This document shows positions 28,101 through 35,002 of a stretch of DNA of 64,000 nt, one piece after another. The notes under the pieces are model-generated. The model had not been told where the DNA came from, did no database searches, and saw only the letters and a list, made by a program, of their open reading frames with translations. The stretch comes from Deltaproteobacteria bacterium HGW-Deltaproteobacteria-6 (GTDB lineage Bacteria > Desulfobacterota > Syntrophia > Syntrophales > Smithellaceae): assembly GCA_002840435.1 (NCBI GenBank), contig PHAT01000002.1, positions 452,696 through 516,695 of the forward strand, in the 5' to 3' direction. The translations under genes and the position numbers were made by a program. Within the stretch, counting starts at the first letter, position 1. Each line of letters starts with the position of its first letter.

Positions 28101-28192
28101 GAGTCAAGGAGCTATCAGCAGGGACGCAGACTCCTGCGACGGCCAAACCAGCCTCCGTTCCGGATTTTCCGTTCGCTATCAGGCCAATGTAG
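25169..28192 (+). CDS. Exported WD40-repeat caspase-like protease (peptidase C14)
   Basis: 1007 residues. Residues 1-25 are a signal peptide or membrane anchor (MNRTLFN, then ILIVIISLLLAAGGAFC). From about 35 to 600 come WD40-like repeats (TATITSLDSDAKGRYLVTSSTDKTLRLWD; SPDGKNFAIGY; ASIADGTIRWYNHASG). A linker with an Ig-like stretch (about 650-740) follows, then a caspase/C14 domain from about 765 (MYLLAVGVSDYSQ). The catalytic dyad is intact: H845 in IAGHGVND and C894 in FVDTCHSGN. Such prokaryotic caspase homologues cleave after basic residues and some act in cell death. Role and substrate here are unknown. It is an unusual cargo beside CRISPR-Cas, and its export argues against a simple cytoplasmic suicide role. 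Confidence 0.87.
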   Translation: MNRTLFNILIVIISLLLAAGGAFCVDKETKPILRIETGRHTATITSLDSDAKGRYLVTSSTDKTLRLWDADSGKMIQTIRPYVGEKPNEGIVYSSAISPDGSLIACNYSTAPITIAGNFNDDKTPTLFAHFKLAVFENGTWKRRFARGGFEPFVLKFSNDGKYLVAVSREYIIVYNVKDWSIQAATKDKIEIQYADILNDQIGVLSKSNELKFFKILDKKIPTNAANQYLNIMLAEENLKTISKQKLPYKDMQPHSLKLSPDGKNFAIGYKNGGRVIIGSVINNKAYIELDTHWVKDFNFVSKANFANVAWSKDGKYLYAGGLAKKETHSASESDSTIIRRWDMTKKKPTYIDIPSGISKPIGPIVPIENRGSVFTTDLDIGIINKNETRLLSPFLSHSNQRSVSIDGSGGTIGFYYQRRPDDILGDDYTFNIISRSLSPEQQASGLNAAPFSALYPSIYVPGMELVSGHRGITPSLNGVKLNIQGRIMSSTFSESLDSCIVGTDLWELIRFDRNANVIWSKLMPEMAVGVNISKDRRIVVASIADGTIRWYNHASGEELLALFPSNDRKRWVLWTPSGYYDASPQGDELIGWYFKDEKDKSGNFYPASRFKSLYYRPDIISKVLETLSESQAVIAANSDSGRKPEQALAIASLLPPSVSILSPTSGSGFSSGSVSVRYQVSSPSNESVTNVKIIVDGRPVASSRGLKIIGKDISEQTVSVTLPSKDSEIGIIAENRYSSSEPATIKLKWIGKKIDAFVIKPKMYLLAVGVSDYSQSDLKLKYAAKDAQDFAKVMNGQKGRLYRDVISRVLVNGAATKDSILDGLEWVQKETTSNDVAVIFIAGHGVNDSNGTYYFLPENAEPDKLKRTGVSLADLKQTISSLAGKVLLFVDTCHSGNIFGGRRTVVDINAIVNDLSSAENGAVVFASSTGRQYSLEKDEWANGAFTKALIEGLNGGADYTKKGSITVNMLDLFVSERVKELSAGTQTPATAKPASVPDFPFAIRPM

Positions 28193-28274
28193 CTATATCG
28201 GCTACCAGATTTGGCGCGGATTGGCTTTCAATTCTTATGAATTGTGTCACGTTATGTCACACCTTACCGCGACT

Positions 28275-28544
28275 TCATGGGGTTTGGTTCCCGCGCCTGC
28301 CATTTGGGCCATTACGAGATGAGCGTTCCTTCCCTTGCGGTGTCTTTGGGCCGGTCGATAACCCACCGTGGAGAGCACACCGTCCGGAAGTATAACGGCT
28401 CATCCGTTTACAGGGGGTGCCGCTCCTTGTTCGAGCCATGCAGGTGTGTCCACTATTTTTCTTTTTGCTCGAACGTCTGGCATTTCCCTGATCGACATTA
28501 CCGGCACCCATTATCCGTCGCCATTCTTCCAAGGTCATTGTCAT
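28275..28544 (-). CDS. Small cysteine/basic protein of phage- and island-borne type
   Basis: 89 residues. It contains GHTCMARTRSGTPCKRMSRYTSGRCALHGGLSTGPKTPQGKERSSRNG. The C-x8-C ... GRCxLHGGxSTGPKTPxGKxR pattern is a recurrent small protein of prophages and genomic islands, with three Cys and one His that may bind zinc. Function unknown. It follows the 90-residue gene by 9 bp and converges with the caspase gene. Confidence 0.7.
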   Translation of the reverse strand: MTMTLEEWRRIMGAGNVDQGNARRSSKKKNSGHTCMARTRSGTPCKRMSRYTSGRCALHGGLSTGPKTPQGKERSSRNGPNGRRGNQTP

Positions 28545-28553
28545 AGGCTTCCC

Positions 28554-28826
28554 TCATCGCGCATGGCCGAAACGCTCCTTCGATCTGCATACTCCTCTAA
28601 GTCCGTCGAGTTTCAGACAATCTGTGAAATGGTCCTCAATCTGGGCGTAGTAAGGAGGACGCAAAATAAAAAAAACGTCACTGCTTCTTACTGCCTGCTC
28701 CAAAATATCAAGGAAAAAATCTTGTGCTTCACCAGATGCCATGCCACTATCGTCAAAGCGGTAGAAAATGTTGATGGTGGACTTGTCCGAAAAATATAGT
28801 GTAGTAATCAGTTCTGCGTTTCTCAT
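28554..28826 (-). CDS. Hypothetical small protein
   Basis: 90 residues, with AAAGGAGC about 6 nt before the ATG. Opens MRNAELITTLYFSDKSTINIFYRFDDSGM and continues with a helical QDFFLDILEQAVRSSDVFFILRPPYYAQIEDHF. No recognised domain, signal or membrane segment. It lies downstream of the candidate origin and helicase on the same strand, so it may belong to the replication module transcript. Confidence 0.55.
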   Translation of the reverse strand: MRNAELITTLYFSDKSTINIFYRFDDSGMASGEAQDFFLDILEQAVRSSDVFFILRPPYYAQIEDHFTDCLKLDGLRGVCRSKERFGHAR

Positions 28827-28910
28827 TTAATAGCTCCTTTCGTATGTGTTTACAGTTTCGTTGAGCCGAGCTTTCCGCCGGTGTAAATATTTCATGGTGA
28901 CACCAGAGCA

Positions 28911-29130
28911 GGACATGGACAGGACATTGGGACAATGGACACCCCTACGGGGTGTGTCCATGTCTGTCCCGCTTTGTCGATGATGCTTGTCTGTCCCGAT
29001 TCTTGTCCCTCTGGTGTCCATAATGCGTTCGGCGGTCCCCCCCTCAAATCCGATAATCATTGGTGTCACCTGCATTTAGCGATACGTCATAACTTCATCC
29101 CCAACATGCTTGTTTGTCCCGCACATGTCC
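28911..29130. repeat. Cluster of GGACA / TGTCC repeats, candidate origin of the island
   Basis: Five GGACA copies lie at 28911, 28917, 28922, 28930 and 28937, then a palindrome GGACACCCC-TAC-GGGGTGTGTCC (28937-28959), then TGTCC copies at 28955, 28965, 28992, 29004, 29015, 29115 and 29126. The two halves are in inverted orientation around the palindrome. They lie beside or at the end of the helicase gene. P4-like elements replicate from short repeats bound by their own primase-helicase, so this is a plausible origin. A competing 82-codon frame (28827-29075) through the repeats is not convincing. Confidence 0.5.
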
Positions 29131-30050
29131 ATCTGCTATTTCCATAATGCTAAGGGTGTTGTCGCGGATGTAGGTACCTTCGATACGGATCATCCCAGCT
29201 TTGAGCAAGGCCTCTTCAGCCCGATTAAATTTCTTGTTTTTGGTGCCGGTTAGCACATCAGCCCCTAACGCGCTATAGAACCGTTCGCACCATTCGCTTC
29301 GGGTGAAGTTGCTGTCAGATTCGGATATCCCCATCTGTAAAATAGAAAGGAGATGTCGCGCGTCACCCGACAGGTTTGGTGCCTTCCCGTGTGTCGGATC
29401 ATACTGACATCTGATCGGTACAGCACTGTCTCCTACCTTTTCGAGTTTGAAACCGAATGGTGGAGGTAGCTCTTCTTCTTTCATTTTCGTGAATAAGATT
29501 TCGTTCCGTGCCACCTTAACTTCCCAGTCGAGAGCACCGCGAATAGCGGAAGAACCCCGGCTGACTTCCTTGTTCCCTTTGCCGGAATGGTGGAGCGTTC
29601 CGACAGTGCATTGATATTTATCCCTCAGATAGTCCACGGCGTTAAGGTAGCCACCTATGTCCTTTGCGCTGTTTTCGTCTGCCGCCGCAGAGATATGCTT
29701 CGCTAGAGTATCGATATGCATCAAGGTGATGGGGCCGTATTTGGATATAATGGCCTTTATGTGTGGCTCCAACTTCATTACGGACTGCTCAGTTATCTCA
29801 ACGCGGCGCTGGGTAACAGTGAGCTGCCCTTTGGGGATGTCGTCATACCTGTAATACTGAAGCCAGGCCTTAATGCGCCGGGGTATGCCACCATGTCCCT
29901 CGCCGTTGAAATACAATACGTTCCCCCGCCTGGCCGCGGCACTCATCCAGGATGTCCCGAACGCAACCGCCAGCGCCATGTCGATGGCCACAAAAGATTT
30001 GCCCGCGGTAGAGTCACCAAAGAACAGGCCAGTGGTTGAGGTTTCGATCA
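29095..30050 (-). CDS. RepA-like replicative helicase, lacks its own start (frameshifted from primase)
   Basis: RecA-fold AAA_25/RepA-type helicase. Walker A GDSTAGKS is encoded near 29997-30020, upstream of the first in-frame ATG (29991), so that ATG cannot be the true start. Walker B is ITLMHIDTLAKH, followed by TLHHSGKGNKEVSRGSSAIRGALDW. No ATG, GTG or TTG was found in the reading frame just before the P-loop. Instead the frame joins the end of the primase gene: one extra G in the GGG at the primase stop would read ...LFVGLIETSTTGLFFGDSTAGKS. Most likely one primase-helicase split by a frameshift, real, programmed or a sequencing error. Confidence 0.75.
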
Positions 30051-31064
30051 GCCCACAAACAGGTCCAGGTAGGGGTCGCGGGATTTGCTGTGGGTGGGGT
30101 CTGGGTCGTTGAATTCTTCGAAAATATCCACCGCGGAAACCTTGTCTCTAATTGCCTTCAGTGCCTGGTACTGGTAAGCCCATTGGTAGGCACTGTCTAC
30201 GTTGTCATTTCTGTTTCGCAATGCTTTCTCGGATACCGCAAGGCCCGGCTCTGATAATAAACATGCGATTTCCGAGGCTTCGAGTCCTTCTTTCCTAAGT
30301 CCTTTCGCGGCTTCACGAGCAACTGCCGAAGCATCTCCAGAACATTCGGGGTATCCATGTTCCATTTGCTCTTGCATCTCTGTCCGCAATTTCGACCAAA
30401 CATCCGCAAAACCCGGTCGGGGTGGAATATTTCGAAAATCCCCGGTGACAACACCGGGGGTACTTGTCCCGTTGTGATAGTGTGAATAAATCTCATCCAG
30501 CATATTTTGGATATTGACATTTGGATCGCCCAACCCCGCGGTTCCATCAAGCCAGCGGTTGTCGTCTTCGGGCATGACACCCGTCAGCGTGATAAAGGTG
30601 CCCGGAAGATCAATCGGTTGATCTTTACCGGCGGTTGCTTTATTCCGACCCAGTCCGATAATGTGCAGGCCCCGACCGGAAGGGGAACGTTGGATGTAAC
30701 ACCCTCTCCTGCGCGCTTCGGCAAGGATCTCCAACGCGAATGGGTCGCTCGGATCATCAATGTCGATAGCTCCGTATGGTGTCCCTGTTGCAGAATGCAG
30801 AGCTAGGCCGATCCCATTAGCACTGCCGTCACGAACAATGGCGATAGCCTCATTGAAAGTCATCAGTTTGTTAGGTTTGGCGACGCTGACCGGGATGATT
30901 TGTCCGTGATCGTCACGGCGACCTGGCTTTTTAGATATTTTGTTTGTTTGGGGCTTGCTCTCTGCGCACCACGTTATGATAAAACGCTGATCGTCGCGCC
31001 TGAATTCATCGGGGATGCCTTCCGTGTTGAAAAGGAGAGGGGTTTTTGCGTTAGTCGTTTCCAT
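30048..31064 (-). CDS. Prim-Pol-type primase domain protein of the island
   Basis: 338 residues. The N-terminal half resembles a bifunctional primase/polymerase fold: GIGLALHSATGTPYGAIDIDDP, with the Asp-x-Asp metal site, and CYIQRSPSGRGLHIIGLG, the usual xSPSGxGLHI motif. PGTFITLTGVMPEDDNRWLDGT follows. The C-terminal part is helical and charged, and ends KSRDPYLDLFVG at TGA 30048-30050, where a RepA-like helicase continues in the next frame. It would prime and help start replication of the excised island. Confidence 0.8.
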   Translation of the reverse strand: METTNAKTPLLFNTEGIPDEFRRDDQRFIITWCAESKPQTNKISKKPGRRDDHGQIIPVSVAKPNKLMTFNEAIAIVRDGSANGIGLALHSATGTPYGAIDIDDPSDPFALEILAEARRRGCYIQRSPSGRGLHIIGLGRNKATAGKDQPIDLPGTFITLTGVMPEDDNRWLDGTAGLGDPNVNIQNMLDEIYSHYHNGTSTPGVVTGDFRNIPPRPGFADVWSKLRTEMQEQMEHGYPECSGDASAVAREAAKGLRKEGLEASEIACLLSEPGLAVSEKALRNRNDNVDSAYQWAYQYQALKAIRDKVSAVDIFEEFNDPDPTHSKSRDPYLDLFVG

Positions 31065-31065
31065 G

Positions 31066-31317
31066 TCAACACCCCCTTAATGCCCGGATGCGGCGATACA
31101 AGGCCGCCCGGTTCTTCTCAAATTGCACGGCATTGACAGTAACGGTGCCTGCCGCCCATGCCATTGCAACTTGCCGGATTTCGGGAGTATCAGGGAAGCA
31201 GAACCTGGCAAGCGATTCACCGGACTGTAAGCTAAGATCGGGAGTGTGTCCGGTGATTGTTGCGATTGTGGCAACAATACCGATTTCCTGAAAGCTGAAT
31301 TTGTCTGTGGTGGTCAT
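31066..31317 (-). CDS. Small conserved island protein
   Basis: 83 residues from ATG 31317, with GAGGTGA 6 nt upstream; an upstream GTG/ATG giving 94 residues is less likely. Reads MTTTDKFSFQEIGIVATIATITGHTP, then SLARFCFPDTPEIRQVAMAWAAGTVTVNAVQFEKNRAALYRRIRAL. A hydrophobic N-terminal helix followed by FxFPDTPEIrqvamaW and a basic C-terminal helix occurs in small proteins between AlpA and primase genes of P4-like islands. Function unknown. It abuts the primase gene. Confidence 0.6.
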   Translation of the reverse strand: MTTTDKFSFQEIGIVATIATITGHTPDLSLQSGESLARFCFPDTPEIRQVAMAWAAGTVTVNAVQFEKNRAALYRRIRALRGC

Positions 31318-31319
31318 GG

Positions 31320-31526
31320 TTATTTCACCTCCTCGCGGGAAGCGAGCCACGACTCAATGTCGGTGCGTCGATACCCAACGGCACCGGGGGAAAGTCGGAG
31401 TCGTCTCGGGAATTTTCCGATACGCTCGAGACGCCAGATCGTTGTTTTGGAAAGACACGTGATTATTGGAAGGGCAGCAGGACGGATTATTTCTGCCGCG
31501 ATGTCATTGATGTTAGTTTTGCTCAT
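31320..31526 (-). CDS. AlpA-like / excisionase-type HTH protein
   Basis: 68 residues from ATG 31526, with GGAGG about 5 nt upstream. Core: AALPIITCLSKTTIWRLERIGKFPRRLRLSPGAVGYRRTDIESWLASREE, the winged MerR-like fold of the AlpA/phage excisionase family. These proteins regulate the integrase promoter or promote excision in P4-type elements. It lies in the leftward replication module behind the 231-residue gene and 2 bp before the next gene. A role in excision is inferred from family and position. Confidence 0.82.
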   Translation of the reverse strand: MSKTNINDIAAEIIRPAALPIITCLSKTTIWRLERIGKFPRRLRLSPGAVGYRRTDIESWLASREEVK

Positions 31527-31623
31527 TGCAACCTCCAGTATGTTGAATTTTTTCAAGTGGCCGCTTGATGGTCCAACTTATAGCGTGGAGGTTCAAAGTT
31601 GTCAGGGGAGCTAATCGGACTAG

Positions 31624-32319
31624 TTAACTTCTCCTGTGGCGTGACGGTGGTGGGATTGTTTCTCCTTCCTTTCTGAGTTGCTCAAAAAGTATTTTCCATT
31701 GAGGGCTATTACGTTCCCAAGCTTCTTTGTATTCTTTTTTTGTTTTGTTAAATGCAGCCTTACCTGCCCATTTCTTGTAATTCGTTAAAAGAGTTTCTAA
31801 GGTCATGGCTTTACGATCACGCGCGCTTTTTCCCTTTCTATCCCGTTCATGGAGAAGGTGAACGATGAAAGTCGCGTTTTCTACAGAATACCCATCGAAT
31901 ACATTCAGCATCCGTATCCATGTATAGAGCCGTTCATGGCCTAGTAGTTGTAGTCGTCGCGCATTCTTGAACTCATGGCCCTGTCCGCTTCGCCTGCCGG
32001 GTCCAGCCGTGAAGCCAAGCCCGCGTTCAAAATGCTCTTCGCCTTCTGCCTGGTGAAACTCAACAGCTCCTCGATAAAGCCAATCCATAACAAACGATAA
32101 CTGAGGGTGACCGGATGCGTGCGACTTTATAAAAAGCTCAAGGAGGAGAGTTGGCGGGAGAGGTATTCCTTTCTTCAGATAGCCTCCGGCAATTATCATA
32201 TGATCAAACAACTGAGCTTCATCAACTGATAATTCACCATGAGCAAGGTTGAAAAGACGTTCGAGTCGAAATCTTTGGATTTCATCCAAATGCTTTTTGG
32301 TTAATTCTTCTATAGTCAT
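31624..32319 (-). CDS. Hypothetical protein between integrase and AlpA
   Basis: 231 residues, soluble and helical, with no recognised domain. Visible segments are FRLERLFNLAHGELSVDEAQLFDHMIIAGGYLKKGIPLPPTLLLELFIKSHASGHPQL and AMTLETLLTNYKKWAGKAAFNKTKKEYKEAWER. An AGGAGGCAT ribosome-binding site precedes the ATG. Codirectional with the integrase (90-bp gap) and AlpA. Possibly an element-specific accessory factor. Confidence 0.65.
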   Translation of the reverse strand: MTIEELTKKHLDEIQRFRLERLFNLAHGELSVDEAQLFDHMIIAGGYLKKGIPLPPTLLLELFIKSHASGHPQLSFVMDWLYRGAVEFHQAEGEEHFERGLGFTAGPGRRSGQGHEFKNARRLQLLGHERLYTWIRMLNVFDGYSVENATFIVHLLHERDRKGKSARDRKAMTLETLLTNYKKWAGKAAFNKTKKEYKEAWERNSPQWKILFEQLRKEGETIPPPSRHRRS

Positions 32320-32410
32320 TTTATGCCTCCTGTAAAGTCCTGAAGTGATAGCGGAAAATCGATTCAGGATGCCCCGCTTGTCGTTCTGGCCGAATTATCT
32401 CTTGAAATGA

Positions 32411-33733
32411 TTATTTGTCATGTCTGATACTACTTCTTCCTGCCGAAATAGGAATGACGTTGGCTTTGGTGCCGGTGACGATGCTGGTCAGCTTGCGTTC
32501 CCATGTTTCGAGTGCGGACTTTTTTTCCTTATCATACCGATATTGATTGTAAACCTTTATGACCCCCTGTTTGTTATGGTTCAACACCGCATCAATCACC
32601 TCATCCATTTCACCGGCTTTTGCCATAAACGTCGCAGCAGTGCGCCGGAGATCGTGGGGTGTGAAGTGATCCATCCCGAAGCAGTTCTTTGTAGCCGGGT
32701 TACCTTCTTTATCAAACAGCGTCCTGCCGTCCTTGTCTGTTATTGGAGAGCGCAGGTTACGTCGTACCGTCACTGATAAAGCATTACAAGCTATGGGGTT
32801 GGTGATCTCTTCGCCGGGGTGCTTCTTTGATTGCCTGACCGGGGACGGAAATATGTAACCATTGCTTTCAGGGCTACTAATTAGATCAAGTGCTGTGTCG
32901 GTCAAATATACTCGGTGAGCTTTTCCGTTTTTTGCCCTGTCACTTGGAATTGTCCACCAACGGCCATCAATCTCTCTGGAATGCATGGCTGTCACTTCTC
33001 CGGGGCGTTGTGCAGTTACAAGAATCAGTTTAAGAGCACGGCGGGACTCTGCCGACATGCCCAGGTCGCTAAGATCAAGGGCCTGCCAAAAAGTTTTGAT
33101 TTCTTCTTCTGATAGTACCCGTTCGCGTGCCAGTTTCGGCGAAGGTAGCTTTACTCCGGAGCATGGTGTGTGTTGAAGAATATCTTTCTCAATCGCCCAA
33201 TTGAACATTTTACGAATAATCTGAAAGCAGTTGTTTGCCATCGCAGGAGCGTTGCGATTGACAATTCCTTCAAGTAGCAGCACCACGTCGCGCTTGGCGA
33301 TGTCAGCGGCTTTGCGTTTACCCCATACCGGCACCACATCACGGTTCAAAATACTCTCATCTTTTGCCCATGAACGTTTGAATCTTTTAGCGTGGCGTTC
33401 TATGTAATCCGTGCAGAGATCGGAAACAGTGGGTGCCTTGCGACGTTTTTCTGCCGCTTCTTCTTTTTCTCTCAGTGGGTCAATACCGTTCTTTACTTTG
33501 CGTCTGGCGTCTTCGAATTTGTGCCTGGCCGTCTCAAGGGTGACATCAGGATAATTTCCGAGATTCATCTCCCGGCGCTTGCCATCGATGCCATATATAT
33601 AAAGCCATGTTTTTGAGCCGGATGGCAGGATTCGGATGGTGAAGCCGTTCCCTTCTGAACGGATATATTTTTGACTTTCGGCGCGAAGTTTCTTCACCAT
33701 AGAGTCGGTAAATGTGATCTGCTTTTTGCTCAT
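32411..33733 (-). CDS. int: P4-type tyrosine integrase
   Basis: 440 residues from ATG 33733 (GGGGGTG 7 nt upstream); a GTG 9 nt further upstream is less likely. The N-terminal arm-binding/DUF4102 domain reads GNGFTIRILPSGSKTWLYIYGIDGKRREMNLGNYPDVTLETAR, followed by a SAM-like core-binding domain and the catalytic domain. The tyrosine-recombinase residues are R243 (AQRPGEV), H360-x-x-R363 (HDLRRTA), H386 (LNHN) and Y395 (VIKVYNQY). This is the enzyme expected to integrate the island into tRNA-Asn and to excise it. It lies 200 bp inside the right att copy and is transcribed inward. Confidence 0.95.
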   Translation of the reverse strand: MSKKQITFTDSMVKKLRAESQKYIRSEGNGFTIRILPSGSKTWLYIYGIDGKRREMNLGNYPDVTLETARHKFEDARRKVKNGIDPLREKEEAAEKRRKAPTVSDLCTDYIERHAKRFKRSWAKDESILNRDVVPVWGKRKAADIAKRDVVLLLEGIVNRNAPAMANNCFQIIRKMFNWAIEKDILQHTPCSGVKLPSPKLARERVLSEEEIKTFWQALDLSDLGMSAESRRALKLILVTAQRPGEVTAMHSREIDGRWWTIPSDRAKNGKAHRVYLTDTALDLISSPESNGYIFPSPVRQSKKHPGEEITNPIACNALSVTVRRNLRSPITDKDGRTLFDKEGNPATKNCFGMDHFTPHDLRRTAATFMAKAGEMDEVIDAVLNHNKQGVIKVYNQYRYDKEKKSALETWERKLTSIVTGTKANVIPISAGRSSIRHDK

Positions 33734-33769
33734 TGTAATCACCCCCTAGGCTAGTACATTGTAGCGTTG

Positions 33770-33791
33770 TGCCGTAATAATGCCGTAATAA
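33770..33791 (+). repeat. Tandem TGCCGTAATAA repeats, candidate integrase arm sites (right)
   Basis: Two perfect tandem copies of TGCCGTAATAA (33770-33780 and 33781-33791), followed by AGTGCTGTGCT. This mirrors the left-end tandem in sequence and order. It lies between the integrase start and the right att core, where arm-type sites and the int promoter usually are. Confidence 0.55.
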
Positions 33792-33932
33792 AGTGCTGTG
33801 CTTAAATGAAATTGTTTGAAACAACCTGAATTCGTAAATATACTAAAGATGTTTATTTGTCAATATGTTGAGTGATAATTATGGGATGAGGTGAAGAGAG
33901 TTGAAATCGATTGAAATTGCCAGAATAGGTTA

Positions 33933-33978
33933 CTGTTAACCACCATGTCCGTGGTTCGAGTCCGCGCTGGGGAGCCAA
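33933..33978. repeat. Right attachment site, partial tRNA-Asn duplicate
   Basis: 46 bp identical to 11205-11250, covering the tRNA-Asn from the anticodon loop to CCA plus A. The preceding sequence (CAGAATAGGTTA) is unrelated to the tRNA 5' half, so this is not a tRNA gene but the displaced chromosomal 3' end. Confidence 0.95.
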
Positions 33979-33986
33979 AACAAAAA

Positions 33987-34017
33987 GGGGTTAAGCTTAA
34001 TGCTTACCCCTTTTTTT
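33987..34017 (+). terminator. Chromosomal terminator of the original tRNA-Asn
   Basis: GGGGTTAAGC-ttaat-GCTTACCCC (one bulged base) followed by T7. Lies 8 bp after the right att copy, at the same distance as the island-supplied terminator lies after the left copy, so it is probably the original tRNA terminator. Confidence 0.85.
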
Positions 34018-34218
34018 ATTTAGTCAATATTTTTCAAAAATGCGATTTTATGCTATAGGACAAACAGTAATGATTGAAGCACTTTGACAATGCCGGGAAA
34101 CCGGTTGGCAAAGAGATAAAACCAGCATCAAACGGTGTATAAAGAAGCCGGCCTGCTTAATCAAATTGCCGGAGAACATGTCTTCATCGGTGGATAAAAA
34201 GAAAACGGAAATCTGCTC

Positions 34219-34893
34219 ATGCCTGTTGCCAAGGAAATAAAATACTTCTTATTAAACAATTTACTGACGTCGATCATTTTTTACCTGTCAACTCTCTACA
34301 CGAAGACTCTCCGTGTACGATTCGAAGGCACTGAGAAGGTTCAGAAGCATCTGGAAAACGGAGGACGGGTCATCATTTCCAGCTGGCATCAACGGTTTTT
34401 TGGAGGCTTTTTCCTGCCGCGGATTTTTAAATGGTCGCCCTGCATCATGATCAGCCAGAGCCGGGACGGGGATTTCGTTTCCAGGATCGTCCTGCATATC
34501 GGATGGATTCCCGTGCGGGGATCTAGTTCCCGGGGCGGTAAGGAGGCTCTTCGTGTCATGGTACAGGGGGTGATCGAAAACCACATCGGCGGCCACATTG
34601 TAGACGGTCCTACCGGTCCGCCCCGCGTTATCAAGCCGGGCTTGATTTCATTGGCCCAAAACGCTGACGCCGTTATCTGTCCCGGCATCGTCTCTTATGA
34701 AAACGCCTGGATCATGAACAGCTGGGACCGGTTTATGGTTCCCAAACCATTCAGCAGGGTTCTTTTTCGATTTGGTGAAATCTTTTCCGTGCCCGAAATA
34801 ACCGGCAACGATCAGTTTGAAGCATTCCGGAAGGAATTGGAAAACGACATGATTAAAGAATACGAGGCGGCAGACAATTACTGGAAAAAATGA
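34219..34893 (+). CDS. DUF374 lysophospholipid acyltransferase-family protein
   Basis: 224 residues. A hydrophobic N-terminal segment (YFLLNNLLTSIIFYLSTLY) precedes a DUF374 domain: VIISSWHQRFFGGFFLP, MISQSRDGDFVSRIV, GWIPVRGSSSRGGKEALRVM, HIVDGPTGPPRVIKPGLI. The family belongs to the LPLAT acyltransferase superfamily and is thought to work on lipid A or another membrane lipid at the inner membrane. The substrate is not known. First gene after the island; about 110 bp before the patatin-like gene. Confidence 0.85.
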   Translation: MPVAKEIKYFLLNNLLTSIIFYLSTLYTKTLRVRFEGTEKVQKHLENGGRVIISSWHQRFFGGFFLPRIFKWSPCIMISQSRDGDFVSRIVLHIGWIPVRGSSSRGGKEALRVMVQGVIENHIGGHIVDGPTGPPRVIKPGLISLAQNADAVICPGIVSYENAWIMNSWDRFMVPKPFSRVLFRFGEIFSVPEITGNDQFEAFRKELENDMIKEYEAADNYWKK

Positions 34894-35002
34894 CGGTGGA
34901 ATCCTGTCGCACGGCAGAAATATTCCAAAGTTTATCCTGTCTTTATTCTTGACAAATTGTCACTTTGTTCGTTATTGTAAGAGAAAACGTATCCGTGATG
35001 AA

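Noticed and set aside
28827-29075. 82-codon leftward frame across the GGACA/TGTCC cluster
   Set aside because: Its sequence is dictated by the short repeats, it has no recognisable domain, and it has no clear ribosome-binding site.
33933-33978. A second tRNA-Asn gene at the right end
   Set aside because: Only the part from anticodon loop to CCA is present; the preceding bases do not form a D-arm or acceptor strand.
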